From contig CAYRIK010000014.1 of assembly GCA_964424345.1 (NCBI GenBank), forward strand, positions 1-42,264: a DNA stretch of 42,264 nt, read 5' to 3'. The notes below the pieces were generated by a model, which was given only the letters and a program-made list of their open reading frames with translations, was not told the origin of the DNA and did no database searches. Position numbers and translations under genes: made by a program. This DNA is from RGIG6307 sp964424345 (GTDB taxonomy: Bacteria > Bacillota > Clostridia > Lachnospirales > Lachnospiraceae). Shown piece by piece: positions 1 through 7,665 of this stretch (position 1 is its first letter; each line of letters opens with the position of its first letter).

Positions 1-1
1 T

Positions 2-72
2 AGGGGAATCATCCAACGGCAGGATGCCAGTCTCCAAAACTGTTCATGGGGGTTCGAATCCCTCTTCCCCTG
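2..72 (+). tRNA. tRNA-Trp (anticodon CCA)
   Basis: A full cloverleaf can be drawn. The acceptor stem is AGGGGAA (2-8) with TTCCCCT (65-71), and the D stem is ATCC/GGAT (11-14, 22-25). The anticodon loop CTCCAAA (32-38) places CCA at 34-36, and the T arm is GGGGG-TTCGAAT-CCCTC (48-64). The discriminator base is G72, as is usual for bacterial tRNA-Trp. The 3' CCA is not encoded (CTA follows) and must be added enzymatically. Confidence 0.95.
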
Positions 73-79
73 CTAATAA

Positions 80-113
80 AAAGACCGAGTAGTGAAAGCT
101 GCTCGGTCTTTTG
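80..113 (+). terminator. Rho-independent terminator after tRNA-Trp
   Basis: An 11-bp stem (AGACCGAGTAG with CTGCTCGGTCT, one G-U pair) closes a short TGAAAG loop and runs into TTTT. It lies only a few bases past the tRNA and ends its transcript. Confidence 0.9.
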
Positions 114-210
114 CGTTGTTGTAAAAAAGAACAAAGCCTATCTTTTTGTTAGGAGCAAGTTTGTATTTTGAAAATAATGTATATAAACGCTAGTCGCAAA
201 GCTGTTAATT

Positions 211-219
211 TGGTATAAT
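211..219 (+). promoter_or_regulatory. Extended -10 promoter element (TGG-TATAAT)
   Basis: TGG followed by a perfect TATAAT at 214-219. The hexamer 17 bases upstream (TAGTCG) is a poor -35, so the extended -10 would carry the activity. It sits upstream of the deleted hydrolase copy and is the only clear promoter in front of the intact GH106-like gene. Confidence 0.6.
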
Positions 220-256
220 GCTTTTATAAAAATCATCGTAAGATTTGAGGTTGGAT

Positions 257-555
257 ATGGATTTTAAATAGATTGGAGAGGAATTAATGTCCTTCGTGTA
301 GAAATTAATGGTGTAGAGAAAGTGCTTTTGACAAATGATCAGTTAGAGTTAAAATCTTTTGGAGCAAATGGTATTACAAAGGTACGATTTACGTTATACA
401 ACAATTTAAGAAACTTGCTTGGCCCTCATCATAGACAGGAGGGAGAATTGTATGCAGTAGATCCGGCATCTTTCTTTAAAGAACCTTGTGTATGGACAAT
501 GAAAAAAGAAATTCCATGGAACGATGATTATTGTTTTGTAGAGATGGGATTATAA
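257..555 (+). pseudogene. Remnant of a GH106-like glycoside hydrolase gene (first 4 codons joined to the last ~95)
   Basis: The remnant opens with a GAGG ribosome binding site (246-249) and ATG GAT TTT AAA, the same first twelve bases as the intact gene at 572, and then hits TAG. From 271 to 555 it aligns without gaps to 2993-3277, the last 285 bases of the intact gene including the stop, with about 27 mismatches (roughly 90% identity). The reading frame of that part differs from the ATG frame. The simplest reading is a tandem paralogue that lost about 2.4 kb internally. A 77-residue frame from a GTG at 322 stays open, but it has no convincing ribosome binding site and is only a C-terminal fragment. 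A sequencing or assembly artefact cannot be excluded from sequence alone. Confidence 0.8.
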
Positions 556-571
556 TAAAAGGAGAATCAAA

Positions 572-3277
572 ATGGATTTTAAAAACATTCCTAACAAGTA
601 TCGTCCGGTTCCGTTTTGGAGCTGGAATGAAAAATTAGAAACCGAAGAGACAAAAAGACAGGTTCGTGAAATGGAACAAGTTGGTATCGGCGGATTTTTT
701 ATGCATGCCAGAGGTGGTCTTCAAACAGAATATATGGGAGAAGAATGGTTTGATAATGTAGAGGCTGCGATTGAAGAAGCAGAACAACAGCAAATGTTTC
801 CATGGGCATACGATGAAAATGGCTGGCCAAGTGGATTTGGAGCTGGTGTTGTAAATGGACTTGGTTTAGAGTATCAGCAGAAATATCTTCGTATGGAAGA
901 TGCGTTAGAACATACAGAGACAGCAATCTGTCAAAGCGGAAGCCATTATTTTTATTATGATGTAAATCCATATTATGTAGATACGATGGATAAAAAAGTT
1001 ATTGCGAAGTTTATTGAGACAGCATATCAGCCATATTACGAAAAGTATCAGAACCGCATTGAAGGATTTTTTACAGATGAGCCTCAGATTTCCAGAAATG
1101 GTATTCCATGGAGCTTTGTGTTCGAGGAAGAATATCAAAAGCGTTATGGAGAAAATTTATTAGAAAGTCTGGAAGAATTATATCTTCCAATCGGAAACTT
1201 TGAAAAAACAAGAGTACAATTCTGGAAAATGGTAACAGAATTATTTGCAGAAGCATATATGAAGCAAATTTATGAATGGTGTAACGAGCGAGGATTAAAG
1301 TTGACAGGACATTTGGTATTAGAAGATAATTTGGAATGTCAAATTACAACAAATGGTGCTTGTATGCCACATTATGAATATATGCATATTCCTGGTATGG
1401 ATTGGCTTAGCAGAAAAGTAGGTCCAGATATTATTCCATTACAGGTTTCTTCTATCGCAGAACAGACTGGAAAAGAAGCAGTGCTTTCAGAAACATTCGC
1501 ACTTTGCGGTCATAATGTAAACTTTGCAGAATTAAAAGGATTATATGAATGGCAGATGGTACATGGCATTAACTTGCTTTGTCAGCACTTAGAAGGATAT
1601 TCTATCCGAGGAATCCGTAAGAGAGATTATCCGCCTGCAATGTATTTACAGCAGCCTTGGTGGGCAGAATATCGCAGATTTAATGATGCGATGTCCAGAG
1701 AAAGTATGATTTTGCGTGACGGAGAGCATCATGTAGAAGTGCTTTTGTTACATCCTGAAACAACAGCATGGAAATATTACGGCAGAGGTACTACAGTAAA
1801 GGTAAGAGAACTGAATACAGTATTTTTCAATGCAATGCAAAATCTTCAGGAAAAGCATGTAGAATTTCATCTTGGAGATGAAATCAGCATGGAACGTCAT
1901 GCAAAAGTGGAAAATGGCAAATTGATTATTGGAAAACAGAGCTACAGCGTAGTTGTAGATCCAGGCTGTGAAGTATTGTTAGAGCATACAAAGCAGTTGT
2001 TAGAGCAGTTTAAACAAGAAGGCGGAAAGGTAGTTACAGTAGAAGATATCAAAGAAAATCCAGTAATAGATCGAGCAGATATTACTTACACAAAGAGAAG
2101 CTATGACAACTATCAAGTACATTTCTTTGTAAATACATCCGATGAACGTAAACAGGCAAAGGTTTTTGTACATGGTAAGAAGTTAGATATTTATACAGGA
2201 GAGCTGGAAGCATTTGACGGAGTACACGAATTTGAGCCATGGGGCAGCTTGATGCTGATAGAAGATGTACAGGAACATGTAAGTGAAAAAACATATGTAC
2301 AGGAAGAAAAGCATTACATCAGCCCACAGGGAACATTCCAAATCGTAGAAAGTACACCAAACAGTATTACATTAGACAAATGTGACTATTACTTCGACGG
2401 AGAACTTCAGGAAGAAAATGGATATGTATTAAATATATGCGAAAGAGCAAATGAACTTGGAAGAGGTGTTAGATTACATCAGGATTACCATGTGAGTGCA
2501 GAATACATTCCAGAACCATTGTATTTAGTATGTGAAACACCAGAAAAGTTCAGTATTTGTGTAAATGGAACAGCAATCGAGCAGAAGATAGAAGGCACTT
2601 TTGTAGATAAGAGTTTTTGTAAGATTGAGATTAGCAAATATATGCAGGTTGGAGAAAATACAATCTCTTTTGACTGTGAATTAAAGCAATCAGAAGTATT
2701 TTATGAAAATCTGAAAAAGTCTAAACTGTTTGAGAGCGAAAAGAACAAACTTGTATACGATATGGAAATCGAAGCTGTTTATCTGTTGGGTGATTTTGGT
2801 GTAAAGACAGAAGGCGAGTGGACTGCGTTAGATAAAAAAGCAGTCAGATACCATGGTCCATTTGTATTGACAGCACCAAAGAAAGAGATAGATATCAAAC
2901 ATATGGAACAGCAAGGATATCCATTCTTCTGCGGACATATGACATTGGAAGGTACATTGGATATTTGCGGCGAAAATCCGGTTCTTGCAATCGATTGGAG
3001 AGGAATCAATGTACTTCGTGTAGAAATTAACGGCGTAGAGAAAGTGCTTTTGACAAATGATCAGTTAGAGTTAAAATCTTTTGGAGCAAATGGTACGACA
3101 AAGGTACGATTTACGTTATACAACAATTTAAGAAACTTGCTTGGTCCTCATCATAGAGAAGAAGGAGAACTGTATGGAGTAAGCCCATCAGCATTCTTTA
3201 AAGAACCATGTGTATGGACAGGTAAGAAAGAAATACCATGGAATGATGATTATTGTTTCGTAGAGATGGGATTATAA
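572..3277 (+). CDS. GH106-like glycoside hydrolase (putative alpha-L-rhamnosidase family)
   Basis: This is a 901-residue protein with no signal peptide, so it is probably cytosolic. The N-terminal part has the pattern of GH106-type enzymes: PFWSWNEKL near residues 14-22, GGFFMHARGGL at 40-50, YDENGWPSG at 80-88, FFTDEP at 166-171, KLTGHLVLED at 243-252 and SETF at 306-309. The acidic residues in TDEP and SETF are candidate catalytic groups by inference. The last ~250 residues look like beta-sandwich sugar-binding modules of the GH2/GH106 type. The start is fixed by AAAGGAG at 559-565. The C-terminal 95 codons are duplicated in the remnant just upstream. Substrate specificity cannot be read here; related families cleave rhamnose or other sugars from plant or mucosal glycans. 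No transporter or regulator lies beside it. Confidence 0.75.
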   Translation: MDFKNIPNKYRPVPFWSWNEKLETEETKRQVREMEQVGIGGFFMHARGGLQTEYMGEEWFDNVEAAIEEAEQQQMFPWAYDENGWPSGFGAGVVNGLGLEYQQKYLRMEDALEHTETAICQSGSHYFYYDVNPYYVDTMDKKVIAKFIETAYQPYYEKYQNRIEGFFTDEPQISRNGIPWSFVFEEEYQKRYGENLLESLEELYLPIGNFEKTRVQFWKMVTELFAEAYMKQIYEWCNERGLKLTGHLVLEDNLECQITTNGACMPHYEYMHIPGMDWLSRKVGPDIIPLQVSSIAEQTGKEAVLSETFALCGHNVNFAELKGLYEWQMVHGINLLCQHLEGYSIRGIRKRDYPPAMYLQQPWWAEYRRFNDAMSRESMILRDGEHHVEVLLLHPETTAWKYYGRGTTVKVRELNTVFFNAMQNLQEKHVEFHLGDEISMERHAKVENGKLIIGKQSYSVVVDPGCEVLLEHTKQLLEQFKQEGGKVVTVEDIKENPVIDRADITYTKRSYDNYQVHFFVNTSDERKQAKVFVHGKKLDIYTGELEAFDGVHEFEPWGSLMLIEDVQEHVSEKTYVQEEKHYISPQGTFQIVESTPNSITLDKCDYYFDGELQEENGYVLNICERANELGRGVRLHQDYHVSAEYIPEPLYLVCETPEKFSICVNGTAIEQKIEGTFVDKSFCKIEISKYMQVGENTISFDCELKQSEVFYENLKKSKLFESEKNKLVYDMEIEAVYLLGDFGVKTEGEWTALDKKAVRYHGPFVLTAPKKEIDIKHMEQQGYPFFCGHMTLEGTLDICGENPVLAIDWRGINVLRVEINGVEKVLLTNDQLELKSFGANGTTKVRFTLYNNLRNLLGPHHREEGELYGVSPSAFFKEPCVWTGKKEIPWNDDYCFVEMGL

Positions 3278-3280
3278 AAT

Positions 3281-3313
3281 AAAAATGCAGGGATTTTTTA
3301 TCCCTGCATTTTT
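3281..3313. terminator. Bidirectional terminator between convergent genes
   Basis: AAAAATGCAGGGA and TCCCTGCATTTTT form a perfect stem around a T-rich loop. The A-run on one side and T-run on the other let it serve both the hydrolase gene and the opposing gene at 3331. Confidence 0.9.
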
Positions 3314-3330
3314 GTATTTCATAAATATTT

Positions 3331-3774
3331 TTATGATTCTTCATCGTTGAAAAATTCTTCTACTTTTTCAACGGTATCTTCAGCTTCATACCATGCTTTT
3401 TCAACAGCAGAAGCAACGTTTTCAGCAGCAGCACCAGCCATTTTTTTGGCATCTTCGTAAGCGTCTTCTGCTTTGTCTTTTAATTCTTCTGCAATATCAC
3501 CAGCTTTTTCCTGTGCAATATCAGCCCATTCCTCTGCTTTTGTTTTTACGTCCTGAGCCATTTCTTTTGCTTTTGTTTTCATAGACTCGGTATCTACATG
3601 AATATAAGTTCTTTTCGCATTATTTGTATCTTCTTCAGAGAAGTTGTCCAAATCTTCATCTGTTTCATCAGTGATAACTTGGATATAACCATGTTTCTTT
3701 AAGTAAGAGAAAGCACCGCCTGCAACTGCACCGATTGCAGCTATTTTAAATAAGCATTTTGTAAATTTTTTCAT
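3331..3774 (-). CDS. Small membrane-anchored helical protein (YtxH-like)
   Basis: The protein has 147 residues. A short hydrophobic stretch at about residues 9-25 (basic MKKFTKCLFK, then AAIGAVAGGAFSYL) would anchor it in the membrane. From residue 60 on it is a long charged amphipathic helix built of loose repeats (KTKAKEMA, KTKAEEWA, AGDIAEELKDKAEDAYEDA, AENVASAVEKA), as in LEA-like and YtxH-type proteins. The C-terminus is acidic. The ribosome binding site AAGGAC lies about 8 bases before the ATG. It sits 76 bases downstream of the DUF6062 gene on the same strand and may be co-transcribed. Known relatives are linked to stress and envelope integrity; its exact function is unknown. Confidence 0.6.
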   Translation of the reverse strand: MKKFTKCLFKIAAIGAVAGGAFSYLKKHGYIQVITDETDEDLDNFSEEDTNNAKRTYIHVDTESMKTKAKEMAQDVKTKAEEWADIAQEKAGDIAEELKDKAEDAYEDAKKMAGAAAENVASAVEKAWYEAEDTVEKVEEFFNDEES

Positions 3775-3850
3775 AATGATAAGTCCTTTCTATAAAATAT
3801 CAAATCATACATCTTTAGTATGCAGCAATCATACAAAGTTATGCAAATAG

Positions 3851-4609
3851 TTATAAACCTGGTTTATAAGGTCCATCGGCAGGATAGCCGCCTTTTAATT
3901 TCTGCATACCACGCTGAATGGCATCTTTGGAATTTTTCCAATCAGCATCTTTGTTTAAATAATCGAATTTCTCAATCATCCATGCAACATCGCCATGAAT
4001 ACGTTCTAAATTTTCAGTCATTAATTTTTCTACATCTGCATAAAATGATTGCAGCATTTTTTCTTTCAGATGGCTGTCTGCTTGTTCACAAAGGTCGCCA
4101 AAGTGTGTAAGACAAAAGCCTTTGCTGTTACGGATGCGTGTACGGAAATCTTCGTCATTTGTATACATATAAAAGAAGGTGTTCATATAGCGGTCGTAAT
4201 TGTATTTGAAATGATCACATACATAACAAGATGCTTCTTGTTTGCGAACCCATTCTACAATAGCGTTTCCATTAGAAGATGGCTTTCCAAATAACTTCAT
4301 GCCGCTTCTTGTAGGTGTGTGTGATTTGAATACCTGTTGTAATTCACGTTGTTTTTTTTCATAGTGTGTTTTTAAAATCCATGCATTGCCAAGTGTATTT
4401 CCATAATCAAACATTTTTTGGAAATGGGCACGACAAAAACCTGCTTTGTCTGTATTTTCGCGAATATCACTTTCCATATATGAGGAACTGTTTCCTAAAA
4501 CAAAGTCCAGCGTATCACGTTCCAGTTTTCGTTCGATGTAACAAAATGGGCATTCATCCCCTGCATTTACTGCGTCATTTAATGGTATTGTATATAATTT
4601 TTCTTTCAT
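3851..4609 (-). CDS. DUF6062 family protein with two CxxC/CxxH modules
   Basis: This is a 252-residue soluble protein. I chose the second ATG (4609) because GAGG then sits 7 bases upstream; an ATG two codons earlier would overlap that site. The opening MKEKLYTIPL and the motif DKAGFCRAHF match the DUF6062 family as I recall it. Four Cys/His clusters are visible: C20-x2-C23, C59-x2-H62, C128-x2-C131 and C166-x2-H169. The spacing inside each half is almost equal (35 and 34 residues between pairs), so the protein looks like two copies of one metal-binding module. A zinc or other metal site is an inference. The biochemical role of the family is unknown to me. Confidence 0.75.
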   Translation of the reverse strand: MKEKLYTIPLNDAVNAGDECPFCYIERKLERDTLDFVLGNSSSYMESDIRENTDKAGFCRAHFQKMFDYGNTLGNAWILKTHYEKKQRELQQVFKSHTPTRSGMKLFGKPSSNGNAIVEWVRKQEASCYVCDHFKYNYDRYMNTFFYMYTNDEDFRTRIRNSKGFCLTHFGDLCEQADSHLKEKMLQSFYADVEKLMTENLERIHGDVAWMIEKFDYLNKDADWKNSKDAIQRGMQKLKGGYPADGPYKPGL

Positions 4610-4641
4610 AAGCATACCTCATATAAGTTTTCTCTGAAATT

Positions 4642-4670
4642 ATTATAGTATGGAAATGAATTATGGGCAA
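4642..4670 (-). promoter_or_regulatory. Promoter of the DUF6062 gene
   Basis: On the minus strand TTGCCC (4670-4665) is followed after 17 bases by a perfect TATAAT (4647-4642), about 33 bases before the start codon. Confidence 0.75.
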
Positions 4671-4730
4671 GGGATAATGCGAATGAAAAATATGAAAAAA
4701 TAATAAATACTATACTTTTGGCTTTGTATC

Positions 4731-4739
4731 TGTTAAAAT
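4731..4739 (+). promoter_or_regulatory. Possible extended -10 promoter of pcrA
   Basis: TGT-TAAAAT has the TGN extension, but no good -35 lies 16-18 bases upstream. It is the best candidate in the 193-base gap between the divergent DUF6062 gene and pcrA. Confidence 0.4.
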
Positions 4740-4808
4740 TTCTAGGAGATTTTGCATTTTGGTTTACCCCAAAAGGTTAAAATAAAGATAAAAGATAGGG
4801 GAGAAAAC

Positions 4809-7103
4809 ATGAGTATTTATGATACATTAAACGATATGCAGCGAAAAGGAGTAGAGACAACAGAAGGTCCTGTACTGATTTTAGCGGGTGCCGGAAGTGG
4901 AAAAACTCGTGTGCTGACACATAGAATTGCCTATTTGATTGAAGAACAGCAAGTGATTCCATGGTATATTTTAGCAATCACATTTACGAATAAAGCAGCA
5001 AAAGAAATGCGTACAAGAGTAGACCAGTTGGTAGATTTTGGAAGTGATCAAGTATGGGTGGCAACATTTCATTCTACCTGTGTGCGTATTTTAAAAAGAT
5101 ATGCAGACAGACTTGGTTATGATACGAATTTTACGATTTATGATACCGATGATCAGAAAACCGTTATGAAGGATATCTGCAAGCAATTAAATATCGACAC
5201 AAAAATGTATAAGGAACGTGCAATATTAGCGGAAATCTCCAATGCCAAAAATGAGTTGATCAGTCCCTTAGACTATGCAATTGCCCATCAAAATGACTGG
5301 CAGAAAAAGAAAATTTCTGATGCGTATACAGAGTACCAGAATACGTTGAAGAAAAACAATGCGATGGACTTTGATGACTTGATCATGAAGACAGTAGAAT
5401 TGTTTAAAAGCTGTCCGGAAGTGTTAGAACAGTATCAGGAACGTTTCCAGTACATTATGGTCGATGAATATCAGGATACCAATACAGCACAGTTTGAATT
5501 GATACGTCTTTTGGCAGCAAAATATCGTAATTTGTGTGTAGTTGGCGATGATGACCAGTCTATTTATAAATTCCGAGGAGCAAATATTAAAAATATCCTT
5601 GGATTTGAAGAAACATACCCAGATGCAACAGTTATTAAGTTGGAGCAGAATTATCGTTCTGTTGGAAATGTTTTGGCAGCAGCAAATGCAGTCATTTCCC
5701 ACAACAAAGGACGAAAAGGTAAAAAACTTTGGACTGCAAAAGAAGATGGAGAAAAGCTGCATTTAAGACAGTTTGATACGGCACCAGAGGAAGCAGCATT
5801 TATTTCTGAGGATATTTTAAAAAAGGTACGTACAGGAGAAGCAGAATATAAAGATTGTGCAGTATTATATCGTACAAATGCACAGTCTCGTTTATTAGAA
5901 GAACGTATGGTGCTTCGTGGAATTCCATATACAGTCGTTGGCGGACAAAATTTCTATGGTCGTAAAGAAATTAAAGATATGCTTGCTTATTTAAAAACAA
6001 TTGATAATGGTCGTGATGATGTGGCAGTAAAGCGTATCATCAACATTCCAAAAAGAGGTATTGGTGCGACAAGCATTGGAAAAGTACAGGCTTATGCTGA
6101 TGCACATAATATCAGCTTTTTTGATGCGTTATGTCATTGTGAGGAGATTCCTTCTCTTGGAAAAGCCACAGCAAAGATGAATGCGTTTGTTACTTTAATT
6201 CAGGGATTTCGTAGTAAGATATCATATTATGGTCTGGAAGGATTGATTCATGATATTTTGGAAATGACACAATATGAGGAATATTTAAAAGAAACAGAAG
6301 AAGATGCACAAGATCGTATGGAAAATGTGCAGGAATTGGTCAATAAGATTATTTCTTATGAAATAGAGCATGATCATCCTACACTTGGCGAATTTTTAGA
6401 AGAGGTAGCTTTGGTTGCTGAGGTAGACAAAGTGAAAGAAGATGATAATCGTGTATTGTTAATGACATTACATAGTGCAAAAGGTTTGGAATTTCCTCAT
6501 GTTTACTTGGCTGGTATGGAAGATGGTGTGTTCCCAAGTTATATGTCAATCGCTTCTAGTGACAGAGAAGAGGAAGAAGAGGAACGCAGACTTGCTTATG
6601 TAGGTATTACAAGAGCGATGCAGGACTTAACATTGACAGCAGCAAAATGTCGTATGGTGCATGGCCAGACACAGTACAATAGACTGAGTCGTTTTGTAGG
6701 AGAAATTCCATCTGAACTGTTAGATCGTCAAATGCCAAAGAAGTATTTCAATGAAGAAGAAATTGTTACAAAGGCAGTACAGGACATCGCAAAGAGACCA
6801 GTGTATGATTACAGACAGCAGACAACTGCAAAAGCAAGTAAAACGATAACTGCGACAAAATCATTTTTTACAACACAAAATACTGTAAAGCTTCAGGAAA
6901 TATCTGGTGTTACAAAAGGTATGACAGCAGTAAAGAGCGGATTAGGATATACGACTGGAGACAGAGTATCTCATATTAAGTTTGGAGCAGGAACCGTACT
7001 TGATATAAAGGAAGAACCAAGAGATTATAAAGTGTATGTAGAATTTGATACATGCGGACAAAAAATTATGTATGCTTCTTTTGCCAAACTGAAAAAAATA
7101 TAA
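4809..7103 (+). CDS. pcrA: ATP-dependent DNA helicase PcrA (UvrD/Rep family)
   Basis: PcrA is a 3'-5' superfamily 1A helicase acting in nucleotide excision repair, plasmid replication and clearing RecA or stalled transcription from DNA. The 764-residue product starts at ATG 4809 behind GGGGAGA. All SF1 motifs are visible in order: AGAGSGKT (residues 26-33), TFTNKAAKEM, FHSTC, VDEYQDTN (about 218-225), GDDDQSIYKFRGA (about 245-257), LEQNYRS, MTLHSAKGLEFP and YVGITRA. The C-terminus carries the Tudor-like domain of Gram-positive PcrA (GDRVSHIKFGAGTVLDI near residue 718), which binds RNA polymerase in Bacillus. Length and order match the family closely. Confidence 0.97.
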   Translation: MSIYDTLNDMQRKGVETTEGPVLILAGAGSGKTRVLTHRIAYLIEEQQVIPWYILAITFTNKAAKEMRTRVDQLVDFGSDQVWVATFHSTCVRILKRYADRLGYDTNFTIYDTDDQKTVMKDICKQLNIDTKMYKERAILAEISNAKNELISPLDYAIAHQNDWQKKKISDAYTEYQNTLKKNNAMDFDDLIMKTVELFKSCPEVLEQYQERFQYIMVDEYQDTNTAQFELIRLLAAKYRNLCVVGDDDQSIYKFRGANIKNILGFEETYPDATVIKLEQNYRSVGNVLAAANAVISHNKGRKGKKLWTAKEDGEKLHLRQFDTAPEEAAFISEDILKKVRTGEAEYKDCAVLYRTNAQSRLLEERMVLRGIPYTVVGGQNFYGRKEIKDMLAYLKTIDNGRDDVAVKRIINIPKRGIGATSIGKVQAYADAHNISFFDALCHCEEIPSLGKATAKMNAFVTLIQGFRSKISYYGLEGLIHDILEMTQYEEYLKETEEDAQDRMENVQELVNKIISYEIEHDHPTLGEFLEEVALVAEVDKVKEDDNRVLLMTLHSAKGLEFPHVYLAGMEDGVFPSYMSIASSDREEEEEERRLAYVGITRAMQDLTLTAAKCRMVHGQTQYNRLSRFVGEIPSELLDRQMPKKYFNEEEIVTKAVQDIAKRPVYDYRQQTTAKASKTITATKSFFTTQNTVKLQEISGVTKGMTAVKSGLGYTTGDRVSHIKFGAGTVLDIKEEPRDYKVYVEFDTCGQKIMYASFAKLKKI

Positions 7104-7206
7104 ATTTTGATAGGTGTATTTTGGCTAAAAAACGTTGCGATGTATTTTGCAAAGCGATAGAATAATAAAAAAATCAAATCTTTCTATAGTAAGAATGCTA
7201 AGATTG

Positions 7207-7215
7207 TGTTAAAAT
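7207..7215 (+). promoter_or_regulatory. Extended -10 promoter before the small acidic membrane protein
   Basis: TGT-TAAAAT again has the TGN extension, 35 bases before the start codon at 7251. No matching -35 is evident. No terminator was seen between pcrA and this point, so read-through from pcrA is possible. Confidence 0.45.
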
Positions 7216-7250
7216 ACACATAGAAATATTTTGGAAGGACGGTCATTATT

Positions 7251-7646
7251 ATGGTAAAGATGGACGAATTAGTTGCAATGATGAAAAAAGCAGAAGCAAA
7301 AGCAGAAAAAGAAAAATGCAGCAAGGTGATTAAGACCGTGTTGGCAGTTGTAGGTGCGATTGCAGTTGTATCCGCAGCAGCATATGCTTTATATAAGTTT
7401 TATAAGAGTAAACAAGAAGATGATCTGTGTGAAGAAGAACAGGAAACAGATGACTTTACAGACGAGGAAGGATGCATTGAATTAGAATTTACATTTCCTG
7501 AAGAAGAGGAAGATGATGAAGAAGATACGATTACAATCGTTCCATCCAATGAAGTAGAAGAACAGGAAACAGAGACACCAGAAGAAGAAAGCACAGATGC
7601 AAAAGAAGAAGCACAAGTGCAGGAAGAAACAACAGAAGAAAATTAA
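7251..7646 (+). CDS. Small single-pass membrane protein with acidic tail (hypothetical)
   Basis: This 131-residue protein has three parts. Residues 1-25 are a charged helix (MVKMDELVAMMKKAEAKAEK). Residues about 25-48 form one hydrophobic helix (VIKTVLAVVGAIAVVSAAAYALY) followed by KFYKSK, which suggests an inward or interface basic patch. The remaining ~80 residues are dominated by Glu and Asp with no recognisable fold. AAGGAC lies 10 bases before the ATG. The next gene begins 20 bases after its stop, so the two are probably translated from one message. I do not recognise the family. The acidic low-complexity tail could bind cations or partner proteins, which is speculation. Confidence 0.65.
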   Translation: MVKMDELVAMMKKAEAKAEKEKCSKVIKTVLAVVGAIAVVSAAAYALYKFYKSKQEDDLCEEEQETDDFTDEEGCIELEFTFPEEEEDDEEDTITIVPSNEVEEQETETPEEESTDAKEEAQVQEETTEEN

Positions 7647-7665
7647 TTTATATGAGGATTTATTT

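Noticed and set aside
322..555. 77-residue open frame as an independent gene
   Set aside because: It is the C-terminal end of the GH106-like family, starts at an internal GTG without a ribosome binding site, and is explained by the deletion remnant.
3820..4110. 96-codon plus-strand frame over the DUF6062 gene
   Set aside because: Overlaps a gene with clear family motifs and has no ribosome binding site.
7104..7250. Terminator after pcrA
   Set aside because: No stem of useful length followed by T-run could be drawn; short repeats there are AT-only.
7400..7594. Serine-rich antisense frame
   Set aside because: Arises from reading GAA/GAT/GAG acidic codons of the gene on the plus strand in reverse; no start signal.
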